20,503 bases of DNA from Oscillospiraceae bacterium (GTDB taxonomy: Bacteria; Bacillota; Clostridia; Oscillospirales; Ruminococcaceae): NCBI GenBank assembly GCA_003531585.1, contig DQFX01000052.1:1-20503 (forward strand). Direction: 5' to 3'. A program made the position numbers and the translations under genes. Each line of letters opens with the position of its first letter. The stretch's first letter is position 1. Below, piece by piece: positions 6,877 through 13,097 of the stretch. The notes beneath the pieces are model-generated. The model was not told the DNA's origin. It did not search any database and was given only the letters and a program-made list of their open reading frames with translations.

Positions 6877-7450
6877 ACAGCGACTTAAAGAACTCGTAGA
6901 CCGCGAACCGGAATTCCACACGGTTCCCGGTGAAATCCTCCGGCAGTGTATCCAGAGTATCCGCAGGCTGCGAAGCCAGCGGAATGCACATCGCCGGGTA
7001 CATCACGCACCACCAGTTGTGACCTTCCCCGCTGCCGAGGGTTATGCGCAGCGCCTGGTACTCCCCCGCCGGGAGAGTCGCCTGCTCGTAGCGCCGGGTC
7101 GGGAAGTACATCTCGGTTAGCTCGGCTTCAGCTCCATAGTCAACGCCCTGCTGCGAAAGGAACTCGCAGCAGGTTTTTTCTATCTCCGGAAGCAGCCCGC
7201 GCACCGTATCGGCGGCTTCTTCGCGGCTGCGCGCTCCGGAGAGCTTCGTGCCGTACTCCTGCAATACGCAGTCCCGGAGCGCCAGCTTTATTTCCTGGTC
7301 GCGGGGGCTGTCGCTGTTTGCCGGAATGTGCAGCCGCAGAACCTCAGACGGTATCTCGTCGCATTCCTCCGCAAAGCCTGCGAATCCTCCCAGCAGCAGC
7401 GCCAGAGCCGCTCCCAGAGCCATTATTATGTCAAGTGACCGTGCTGTCAT
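6863..7450 (-). CDS. spoIIR: Stage II sporulation protein R
   Basis: This 195-residue secreted signalling protein is made in the forespore under sigma-F and triggers SpoIIGA to process pro-sigma-E in the mother cell. An N-terminal signal segment (about residues 6-28) is followed by the family signature: VLRLHIPANSDSPRDQEIKL, then YFPTRRYEQATLPAGEYQAL, then GEGHNWWCVMYP. These match SpoIIR through the full domain. The ATG at 7450 has GGAGG 8 nt upstream. In this window it lies less than 2 kb upstream, on the same strand, of the operon for the sigma factor expected to transcribe it. A clear sigma-F promoter was not found. Confidence 0.94.
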   Translation of the reverse strand: MTARSLDIIMALGAALALLLGGFAGFAEECDEIPSEVLRLHIPANSDSPRDQEIKLALRDCVLQEYGTKLSGARSREEAADTVRGLLPEIEKTCCEFLSQQGVDYGAEAELTEMYFPTRRYEQATLPAGEYQALRITLGSGEGHNWWCVMYPAMCIPLASQPADTLDTLPEDFTGNRVEFRFAVYEFFKSLFTGE

Positions 7451-7568
7451 GATGTGTACCTCCGTTGTTTCGTCTGATGAAAGTATTGGAGGAGCTGGTA
7501 TTTTTATTCAAAACAAATCGCCTGGTGCGAAACTTTTTCTTCCATTTTTACGACTACGAATACAAGTA

Positions 7569-7727
7569 GGGAACCTCTAAAAACCGGTTTGAAGAGGGAA
7601 AATGGGTAGAGTGCGCCGAATGCGATGAAAGCCGACGAAGTAAGGCTGTATGCCTTACGAGGAGGTTTGAAGAAGCAGTCGGTGTGCTATACACATTTTC
7701 ACTCAAACAAGGTTTTTAGAGGTGACC
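7569..7727. mobile_element. MITE-like element, copy 1 (159 bp)
   Basis: The left end GGGAACCTCTAAAAACC (7569-7585) and right end GGTTTTTAGAGGTGACC (7711-7727) are imperfect 17-bp terminal inverted repeats. AGTA occurs directly on both sides (7565-7568 and 7728-7731), a 4-bp target duplication. Behind the tips, subterminal sequences also pair (GAAAATG with CATTTTC), and a central hairpin GTAAGGC/GCCTTAC lies at 7640-7658. There is no transposase and no convincing coding frame. Its right end is only 22 bp from the ATG of the lipoprotein at 7750, so it supplies that gene's immediate upstream sequence. It shares its 13-bp terminal core with the copy at 17999-18160. Confidence 0.85.
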
Positions 7728-7749
7728 AGTAATAAAGGGAGGGAAAGCC

Positions 7750-9141
7750 ATGCCAAAATACGCAAAGCGCATTGCACTCCTGGCCGCATTCGCGATGCTG
7801 TGCGGCTGCACCGGGAACACCGGATCAACTCAGACCTCCACTGCGGAGGCAGTCCAGACCGCGCAGGGATCCGCCGAGGCTCCGCATAGCTCCGAGGCAC
7901 CGCCCGCCGGAGAAACCACCGCAGATGTATCCTCCCAGCCGGGTCAGCCGGAACAGACTGAACAGCCAGTGCAGACAGGGAACTCCTCGGGCGTTTCGCT
8001 GATATCCGGAGGAGATTCAAAGTACAGCGATATTTTCGAGCTGAACGGAACCTGGTGCGATGTCAGCGAGCTTCCGTTCAATGTGGAAACCTACGATGTT
8101 CCGCTGCTCGGCAAATGGGGAGGTGACAACTTCCTCGGCTGCTTTGACAAAAAGATGTACTTCACTGAAGGCTCCCAGATCCACGGCGAGTGGTGGTCTG
8201 AAAACAGGCTGTGGCGATTCGACCCGCTCACCGGAACGGAAGAGCTGCTGTACGACTACGGCAGCGACGATTCCTGGCTGTCCGCGCTGTTTGCAAACGA
8301 CACTTACGTCGTATACGAAAGGTTTGCCTTCGAATTCGACGAGGACGGCTCCGTAAAGGACTCTACGGAGTGGCTTACCGTTGTGAACCATCAGACCGGC
8401 AAAACCGTGTTCGATGTTCCCGAAATGTCGGGAAACATACGCTACCTCCCCACCCGGGGCGTGCAGGCAGTTTACGACAGAATGTACATTTCCGCTGAAT
8501 ACACCCTGCCGGAATTCGGCCAGACGCTAAAAACCGTGCTGACCGTGGAGCTTACAACCGGGGAGGTCGGTCTGTACGACCTCGGTCTGACTGATGTTTA
8601 TTACGGCGTTGGGAATGTCTGCTTCCTTACGGAGGATCTTTCCGTAAGGACCCTCTACGGCAGTTTGCCGATAATCCTTCCTTCTTATGAGGGGATCGGC
8701 GACAACGCCCGTATCTTCTATAACATGCTCAACACCTACTACCCCACCACGGTGCTTACACGTAATTATGATGTACTCGGCAAGCAGTCGGAACTGGGCT
8801 GGCGCAACAGGGAAAACACAGAAGAACATCTGATAGGCAAGTCCGCGTTCTCGGTTTTCATCACAAGCGACGGCGTTATGAACCGCGACGAGATATTCTG
8901 CGCCAGAATGTGGAAGCACCTTCCCACGCAGACGCTGGTGCAGGAACCCGACTACTACCGGCAGGACACGGACAATTATCTCCTGATAGGCTGGTATGAC
9001 GACGACGCGGAATCTGCTCGTGCCGCGCTGCTGGATCTGGGGCAGGATGAATTCCCGGATATAATCGCGAACAACGACTGCATATTCCTGCTGGATTACG
9101 CTGAAAAAAACGTCACTATGCTGTATTCTTCAGCGGGATAA
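7750..9141 (+). CDS. Large secreted lipoprotein of unknown function
   Basis: This 463-residue protein has a type II signal peptide: KR at 6-7, a hydrophobic run, and the lipobox LCGC with C20 as the lipidated residue. A Ser/Thr/Gln/Pro-rich low-complexity linker (about 21-80) separates the anchor from a globular domain. That domain is rich in Trp, Tyr and Asp with repeated strand-turn patterns (WRFDPLTGTEELLYDYGS, VVNHQTGKTVFDV, VELTTGEVGLYDLG) that resemble beta-propeller blades; this is a resemblance, not an identification. The start is ATG with GGGAGGG (7738-7744) upstream. The MITE ends just before this ribosome site, so the promoter may lie in or beyond the element. A terminator follows at 9178. 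Confidence 0.82.
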   Translation: MPKYAKRIALLAAFAMLCGCTGNTGSTQTSTAEAVQTAQGSAEAPHSSEAPPAGETTADVSSQPGQPEQTEQPVQTGNSSGVSLISGGDSKYSDIFELNGTWCDVSELPFNVETYDVPLLGKWGGDNFLGCFDKKMYFTEGSQIHGEWWSENRLWRFDPLTGTEELLYDYGSDDSWLSALFANDTYVVYERFAFEFDEDGSVKDSTEWLTVVNHQTGKTVFDVPEMSGNIRYLPTRGVQAVYDRMYISAEYTLPEFGQTLKTVLTVELTTGEVGLYDLGLTDVYYGVGNVCFLTEDLSVRTLYGSLPIILPSYEGIGDNARIFYNMLNTYYPTTVLTRNYDVLGKQSELGWRNRENTEEHLIGKSAFSVFITSDGVMNRDEIFCARMWKHLPTQTLVQEPDYYRQDTDNYLLIGWYDDDAESARAALLDLGQDEFPDIIANNDCIFLLDYAEKNVTMLYSSAG

Positions 9142-9177
9142 TACAAAGCGCGGTCGTTATAGTACTCTCACAAAAAC

Positions 9178-9206
9178 GAGGGAACCATCAGGCTCCCTCA
9201 TTTTTT
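9178..9206 (+). terminator. Rho-independent terminator of the lipoprotein gene
   Basis: GAGGGAACC (9178-9186) pairs with GGCTCCCTC (9191-9199), with one mismatch and a 4-nt loop, followed by six T residues (9201-9206). It separates the lipoprotein gene from the serpin gene. Confidence 0.85.
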
Positions 9207-9289
9207 ATATCTAATTTCTGCAACCTTTTACTTCCGTAAGCGGTATTACATACAAAAGACCTCCGAATCTACGCAGAAAGGAATACTAT

Positions 9290-10609
9290 ATGAAAAATAA
9301 ACTCCTGACCCAGGCGGCAAAATCCATGTCGGCCGTTTTGCTTGCAGCCGTTACGCTCACGAATGTTCCGGGCTGCGTCAATGCAGGCGCAGTTAAATCC
9401 ACCGAGCCGGTCTACCCGAAGATGGCTCAGTACCCCGGCGAGGACGAAAACGGCTGGGACAAGTGGAACTCCTCCCGGAGGAAGCAGCTCAGCGCCCCGG
9501 AGGGCTACTGCGACAGCCTGTGGAGCTTCTACGGCGACAGCTCCCGCACCTACCTTTCCGGCACCCAGGAGAACCGCGCGTACTCCCCGGTGAGCCTGTA
9601 CATGGCTCTGTCCATGCTCGCGGAGTGTACCTCCGGCGAGAGCCGCAGCCAGATACTCAGCCTGATGAACGCCCCGGATATCGAGACACTCCGCACCCAG
9701 GCGGGGCAGGTCTGGAACGCAAATTACTGCGACGACGGCGCGATAAAGAGCGTCCTAGCGAACTCAGTGTGGCTCTCTGACAGCCTCGAAACCAACAGCG
9801 GGACCATCGGCACTCTCGCAAAAAGCTACTACGCCTCCGCGCATTCCGGGGAGTTCGGCTCTGATGAAATGACTCAGGCTATCCGCGGCTGGCTCAACGA
9901 GCAGACCGGCGGCATGCTGAATGACGCTGTGTCCGATGTCGCCCCGGACGCCTCAACGCTGATGGCGCTGTATTCCACAGTGTGGTTCAAAGGCCGCTGG
10001 GATAACGAATTCAATAAGCAGCTCAATGATACGCGCACGTTCCACGCTCCCTCCGGAGATGTCCAGGCGGAGTTCATGAACCAGTCGTTCGACCGCAGCT
10101 ACTACTGGGGCGAGGACTTCGGCGCAGTGAAGCAGCCGTTCGTAAGCGGGTGCGATATGTGGCTGATGCTCCCCGACGAGGACAAATCCGTCAGCGATGT
10201 GCTGGATTCCGGGAATTACCTTAGCCTGCTGACCGATGGCTACGACTACGAAAACTCGCGAACCATGAAGGTGAATCTCGCACTGCCGAAATTCGACGTT
10301 ACCTCCACCATCGACCTCAGGGAAGGTCTGACGGAGCTGGGCATCACCGATGTGTTCAGCGAAAACGCGGATTTCTCGGAGCTGTGTTCCTCGGAGCTGT
10401 ACGTTAACAGCGCGCGGCAGTCGGCAAGGGTCACTATTGACGAGGAAGGCTGTACAGCGGCGGCGTTCACGGAAATGCTGCTGTGCGGCTCCGCATGCCC
10501 GCCGGCGAATATCCAGGAGATAGATTTCGTGCTCGACAGACCATTCCTGTTCGTGATAACCGGGCTTGACGGTCAGCCGCTGTTTGTCGGAACGGTATTT
10601 AATGTGTGA
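9290..10609 (+). CDS. Secreted serpin (serine protease inhibitor)
   Basis: This 439-residue protein is a serpin, a suicide inhibitor that traps a target protease after cleavage of its reactive loop. After a signal segment, possibly lipidated at C29 (VPGC) or cut after VNA, comes an Asp/Trp-rich linker. The serpin core runs from about 85 to the end: NRAYSPVSLYMALSMLAE, NSVWL, ALYSTVWFKGRW and the C-terminal DRPFLFVI...LFVGTVFNV. The hinge EEGCTAAAF marks an inhibitory rather than a storage type. Counting from the hinge puts the scissile bond near Gly-Ser-Ala in LLCGSACPP. Three cysteines in this loop are unusual. ATG 9290 has AGAAAGGA upstream. It has no protease partner nearby. Confidence 0.93.
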   Translation: MKNKLLTQAAKSMSAVLLAAVTLTNVPGCVNAGAVKSTEPVYPKMAQYPGEDENGWDKWNSSRRKQLSAPEGYCDSLWSFYGDSSRTYLSGTQENRAYSPVSLYMALSMLAECTSGESRSQILSLMNAPDIETLRTQAGQVWNANYCDDGAIKSVLANSVWLSDSLETNSGTIGTLAKSYYASAHSGEFGSDEMTQAIRGWLNEQTGGMLNDAVSDVAPDASTLMALYSTVWFKGRWDNEFNKQLNDTRTFHAPSGDVQAEFMNQSFDRSYYWGEDFGAVKQPFVSGCDMWLMLPDEDKSVSDVLDSGNYLSLLTDGYDYENSRTMKVNLALPKFDVTSTIDLREGLTELGITDVFSENADFSELCSSELYVNSARQSARVTIDEEGCTAAAFTEMLLCGSACPPANIQEIDFVLDRPFLFVITGLDGQPLFVGTVFNV

Positions 10610-10703
10610 GATAAAATTACAGGCGTAGTTTGTGGAATCCTTAATGATAGGCATGCCAGTTGGGATTGTGACAAACTTGAATTTGACAAAGGAGTGTGAT
10701 TGT

Positions 10704-11105
10704 ATGAAGAAGTTGATAACACTTGTCTTAGCATTAGTTTGTGTGTTAGGTTTGGTCGGTTGCAATCAAAAGGCTGTTAGTGCTTCAGAAGTGTATTCTT
10801 TCCCCGAACCTACAACAATGATTACAGTGTCTTTCTACTCACAAGGAGAAGAAACTGCATTTGAAATTGGTTCAGAGGAATATGACTCCAATGATTTATC
10901 TACAACCCCTGTTATTAACTGGTTCTATGATTTGAAGCTGACTGCTTGCGATGAGCCAGAAGCAGTAGAAGGCTCGGAAAGTTATGAATTCTATGTGAAA
11001 GGTGAAAGTGCCTTTACCTACGAAGATAGAGGTAGCGAAGCATATATTATCATTGGTGGGAGCTACTACAAGGTAAGCAATCCTTCTGCTCCACCGATTA
11101 ACTAA
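10704..11105 (+). CDS. Small AT-rich lipoprotein of unknown function
   Basis: This 133-residue protein has a textbook type II signal peptide with lipobox LVGC and lipidated C20. The mature part is acidic and strand-rich (ITVSFYSQGEETAFEIG, SYEFYVKGESAFTYED, AYIIIGGSYYKVS) and ends in a Pro-rich tail. I recognise no family. The start at 10704 is set by AAAGGAG (10688-10694); in-frame codons from 10632 precede it but would bury the signal peptide. Codon use is far more A/T-rich than in the serpin before it, which suggests recent acquisition. Confidence 0.8.
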   Translation: MKKLITLVLALVCVLGLVGCNQKAVSASEVYSFPEPTTMITVSFYSQGEETAFEIGSEEYDSNDLSTTPVINWFYDLKLTACDEPEAVEGSESYEFYVKGESAFTYEDRGSEAYIIIGGSYYKVSNPSAPPIN

Positions 11106-11108
11106 CCC

Positions 11109-11170
11109 AATTATAGTTTTCTCTCACAAGCAGCGTTTCGCCTTTAAACAACAATTTGTTAACTATAATT
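11109..11170. repeat. 10-bp inverted repeat after the AT-rich lipoprotein
   Basis: AATTATAGTT (11109-11118) and its exact complement AACTATAATT (11161-11170) flank 42 bp. It starts 3 bp after the lipoprotein stop codon. It could form a long stem in the transcript or mark the edge of an acquired segment. The rest of the gene-free stretch 11106-11363 holds the terminator at 11228 and nothing else I can name. Confidence 0.45.
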
Positions 11171-11227
11171 TTCCACCGACTTTATTTCCCACACAGATTG
11201 CGTCAAATCTCCAAATAAAAAAGAAAA

Positions 11228-11249
11228 CCCTCCCGAAAAATCGGGAGGG
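11228..11249 (-). terminator. Rho-independent terminator of the sigma/zinc-ribbon transcript
   Basis: CCCTCCCGA (11228-11236) and its exact complement (11241-11249) flank an AAAA loop. On the minus strand the stem is followed by a T-rich tract (TTTTCTTTTTT), so it mainly ends the zinc-ribbon transcript. It may act weakly in the plus direction. Confidence 0.88.
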
Positions 11250-11363
11250 TCACTTTTGCGAGTTGATCAATAGGTTCTATAGAAATTTGCGCTCCACCTT
11301 ACGGTGCTGTCTGAGTAAATGCTAGTTTCTGAGAGAAAATACCAACCAATCCGGGCGGGTCGA

Positions 11364-11639
11364 TTACTCGCCTCTCATCTTTGCGAAGCAGTCGCTGCAG
11401 TATACAGGTCTGTCTTCCTTCGGCTCGAAGGGAACTCTAGCGATACCGCCGCAGCCAGCGCAAGTAGCCTCGTAGAAGGTTCTGCCGCTCTTGCCTGCGT
11501 TCTTCTTAGCGTCGCGGCAAGCCTTGCATCTCTGGGGCTGATTTGTGAAGCCCTTCTCTGCGTAGAACTCCTGCTCACCAGCGGTGAATACGAAGTCAGC
11601 GCCGCAGTCCTTGCACTTTAAAGTGATGTCTGTGTACAT
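11364..11639 (-). CDS. Zinc-ribbon domain protein
   Basis: This 91-residue protein is built almost entirely from two zinc knuckles. Cys pairs at 9/12 and 38/41 form one CxxC-CxxC site (KCKDCGADF, RCKACRD), and pairs at 60/63 and 81/84 form the second (TCAGCGG, YCSDCF). This matches a small family of probable zinc-ribbon proteins in Clostridia with no assigned role; nucleic-acid or protein binding is a guess. The ATG at 11639 has GAGG about 9 nt upstream. It lies 107 bp downstream of the SigH-like gene on the same strand with no terminator between, so co-transcription is likely. A tRNA-like sequence fills the gap. Confidence 0.83.
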   Translation of the reverse strand: MYTDITLKCKDCGADFVFTAGEQEFYAEKGFTNQPQRCKACRDAKKNAGKSGRTFYEATCAGCGGIARVPFEPKEDRPVYCSDCFAKMRGE

Positions 11640-11665
11640 AGTCCATACCTCATAAAAAAAATTTT

Positions 11666-11731
11666 CGCCCTGGTCGGACTCCCACCGACACCTTTGATAA
11701 ACAACGCTCTGGTAAATTAAGCTACCGGGTC
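11666..11731 (-). other. tRNA-like leader sequence upstream of the zinc-ribbon gene
   Basis: Read on the minus strand, this intergenic stretch looks like a shortened tRNA: a D-arm-like GTAGCTTAATTTACCAGAGC, then a T-arm-like 5-bp stem GTCGG/CCGAC around a 7-nt loop TGGGAGT. The segment between is about 7 nt too short for a normal anticodon arm, and acceptor-like ends pair at only four of seven positions. It is therefore not a working tRNA. It is followed by an A/T run and the zinc-ribbon ribosome site, so it may be a degenerate tRNA or a structured leader. Confidence 0.35.
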
Positions 11732-11746
11732 ATATCCAGCCCGAAG

Positions 11747-12304
11747 TCACAGCCTCGGGAAAACCAGCTTAAGCTTTGCACGCGCCCTGGTCACGGCATT
11801 ATCCACGGACTTCGCCGAAACGGACAGCTTCTCCGCGATCTCTGAATACGGCATTCCGAGGATAACTCCCTCGATACACCCAAGCTCCAGCGGAGACAGC
11901 AGCGACCTCATACATCTTGTGATCTCGTCGGCGCTCTCACGGCCTATAACAAGCTCCTCCGGCGTGGGCGAACTGTCGGGGATATCCTCGTCAGCAAGCT
12001 CCTCCAGACGCTCATTGCGGCGCTTCGCGCGGTCTACGGCGTTCTTCATGCGGTTGCTGACGCACACCGAAGCGAACCCGCTGAAGCTCCCCTTCTCTGG
12101 GGAATACTTCCGCAGCGCGGAGAGCAGCGCGTCAAGCCCGTCGCTCACAAGCTCTTCATAATCGGCGCCGCCGCTGTACTTCCCGGCAAGCGCAAGCACA
12201 AGCCCGGTATAGCGCGAAACCATCTCAGCGACAGCCTCGCCGCTTTCCGCTGAGGAAACACAGCCCGCAAGCTGCTCGTCAGACATCTGTGAAAAATCAG
12301 CCAT
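11747..12304 (-). CDS. RNA polymerase sigma-70 family factor, SigH-like
   Basis: This 185-residue sigma factor has region 2 at about 25-95 (ADYEELVSDGLDALLSALRKYSPEKGSFSGFA, NRMKNAVDRAKRR) and a region 4 helix-turn-helix at the C-terminus (MPYSEIAEKLSVSAKSVDNAVTRARAKLK). The SPTPEELV linker and the KSVDNAVTRAR helix resemble Bacillus SigH (Spo0H), although it is shorter (SigH is 218 aa). It could be the SigH orthologue, which would fit the sporulation genes nearby, or a lineage-specific relative. The ATG at 12304 has only a weak GGAA site. A consensus promoter with an overlapping palindrome lies upstream. Confidence 0.82.
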   Translation of the reverse strand: MADFSQMSDEQLAGCVSSAESGEAVAEMVSRYTGLVLALAGKYSGGADYEELVSDGLDALLSALRKYSPEKGSFSGFASVCVSNRMKNAVDRAKRRNERLEELADEDIPDSSPTPEELVIGRESADEITRCMRSLLSPLELGCIEGVILGMPYSEIAEKLSVSAKSVDNAVTRARAKLKLVFPRL

Positions 12305-12351
12305 AGTTAATTCCGAAATTACTTTAAATGTAAAAATCTCTACTAGGGATA

Positions 12352-12380
12352 ATTATAGCACCTGCTATAAGTTTTGTCAA
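12352..12380 (-). promoter_or_regulatory. Promoter of the SigH-like gene with overlapping palindrome
   Basis: On the minus strand TTGACA (12380-12375) and TATAAT (12357-12352) are 17 bp apart, a full consensus sigma-A promoter. The inverted repeat TATAGC-ACCT-GCTATA (12354-12369) covers part of the -10 box and the spacer. This is the place where a repressor dimer would block transcription. A perfect promoter on a regulatory sigma gene makes such repression likely, but the binding protein is unknown. Confidence 0.72.
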
Positions 12381-12473
12381 GGAAAATCGGAAAATTTCCC
12401 AAAGAAAAGCGTTTTACATGAAAAAAACAGCCTTCGTTTATGCAAAAATACTACAACCAGCCGCAGCGCACGC

Positions 12474-13028
12474 TCATCCCTTCCGGCAGTACTTTTCCCT
12501 GCCCGACTTGAACAGGTTTCCCCCCACGCAGTCGATAGTGACTATCAGCGGGAACTTCTCAAATCTGAGACGCTTTACGCTCTCGCAGCCGAGATCCTCG
12601 AATGCGATGACCTCGCATTCCGGAATGCACTTGCAGGCAAGCGCGCCCGCTCCGCCTATCGCGCAGAAGTACACCGCGCCGTTGCGCCTTATCGCCTCGC
12701 AGACCGCCTCGGAGCGCTCTCCCTTGCCTATCATCGCGGAAAGCCCCATATCAAGCAGCATGGGAGAATATACGTCCATTCTGCTGGAGGTGGTGGGACC
12801 GCAGGAGCCTATCGCCATGCCGGCCTTCGCCTGGGTCGGTCCGGCGTAGTAAATCGCCGCGCCGTCTATCTCATATGGAAGCGGCTCGCCGTTCTCAATG
12901 CACGCCTTGATTCGCTTGTGCGCGGCGTCGCGGGATGTGTACACCGTTCCGCTGAGAAGCACCTTGTCGCCTGCTCTCAGAGTCTTTGCCTTTTCCTTGA
13001 GTTCGCTTGTGTTCAGTTCTATTTCCAT
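12474..13028 (-). CDS. Class I fumarate hydratase, beta subunit
   Basis: This 184-residue protein matches the beta (C-terminal) region of Fe-S class I fumarase/tartrate dehydratase: GPTQAKAGMAIGSCGPTTSSRMD, then IGKGE, then the GGAGALACKCI and DCVGGNLF segments. Together with an alpha subunit carrying the [4Fe-4S] cluster it converts fumarate to malate. The ATG at 13028 has AAAAGG about 10 nt upstream; a longer frame to 13073 has no better site. The alpha subunit is normally the adjacent upstream gene but is absent here. The upstream neighbour encodes a DivIVA-like protein instead. Confidence 0.88.
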   Translation of the reverse strand: MEIELNTSELKEKAKTLRAGDKVLLSGTVYTSRDAAHKRIKACIENGEPLPYEIDGAAIYYAGPTQAKAGMAIGSCGPTTSSRMDVYSPMLLDMGLSAMIGKGERSEAVCEAIRRNGAVYFCAIGGAGALACKCIPECEVIAFEDLGCESVKRLRFEKFPLIVTIDCVGGNLFKSGREKYCRKG

Positions 13029-13097
13029 ATTTATACTGCCTTTTATTACGATAATTCGGCGGCGCAGAGCCACTGCACCGCCGTTATTTTCATGTTA

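Noticed and set aside
7451..7568. Sigma-F promoter for spoIIR
   Set aside because: A GTATT box and a GGAAGAAAAA box lie 15 bp apart on the minus strand, but the second deviates from the consensus at a key position; too weak to list.
7569..7727. Riboswitch upstream of the lipoprotein gene
   Set aside because: The folding potential is explained by the terminal inverted repeats and target duplication of a MITE shared with 17999-18160.
11666..11731. A functional tRNA gene
   Set aside because: The anticodon arm is too short by about 7 nt, acceptor ends mostly do not pair, and no CCA or normal T-loop is present. Kept only as tRNA-like.
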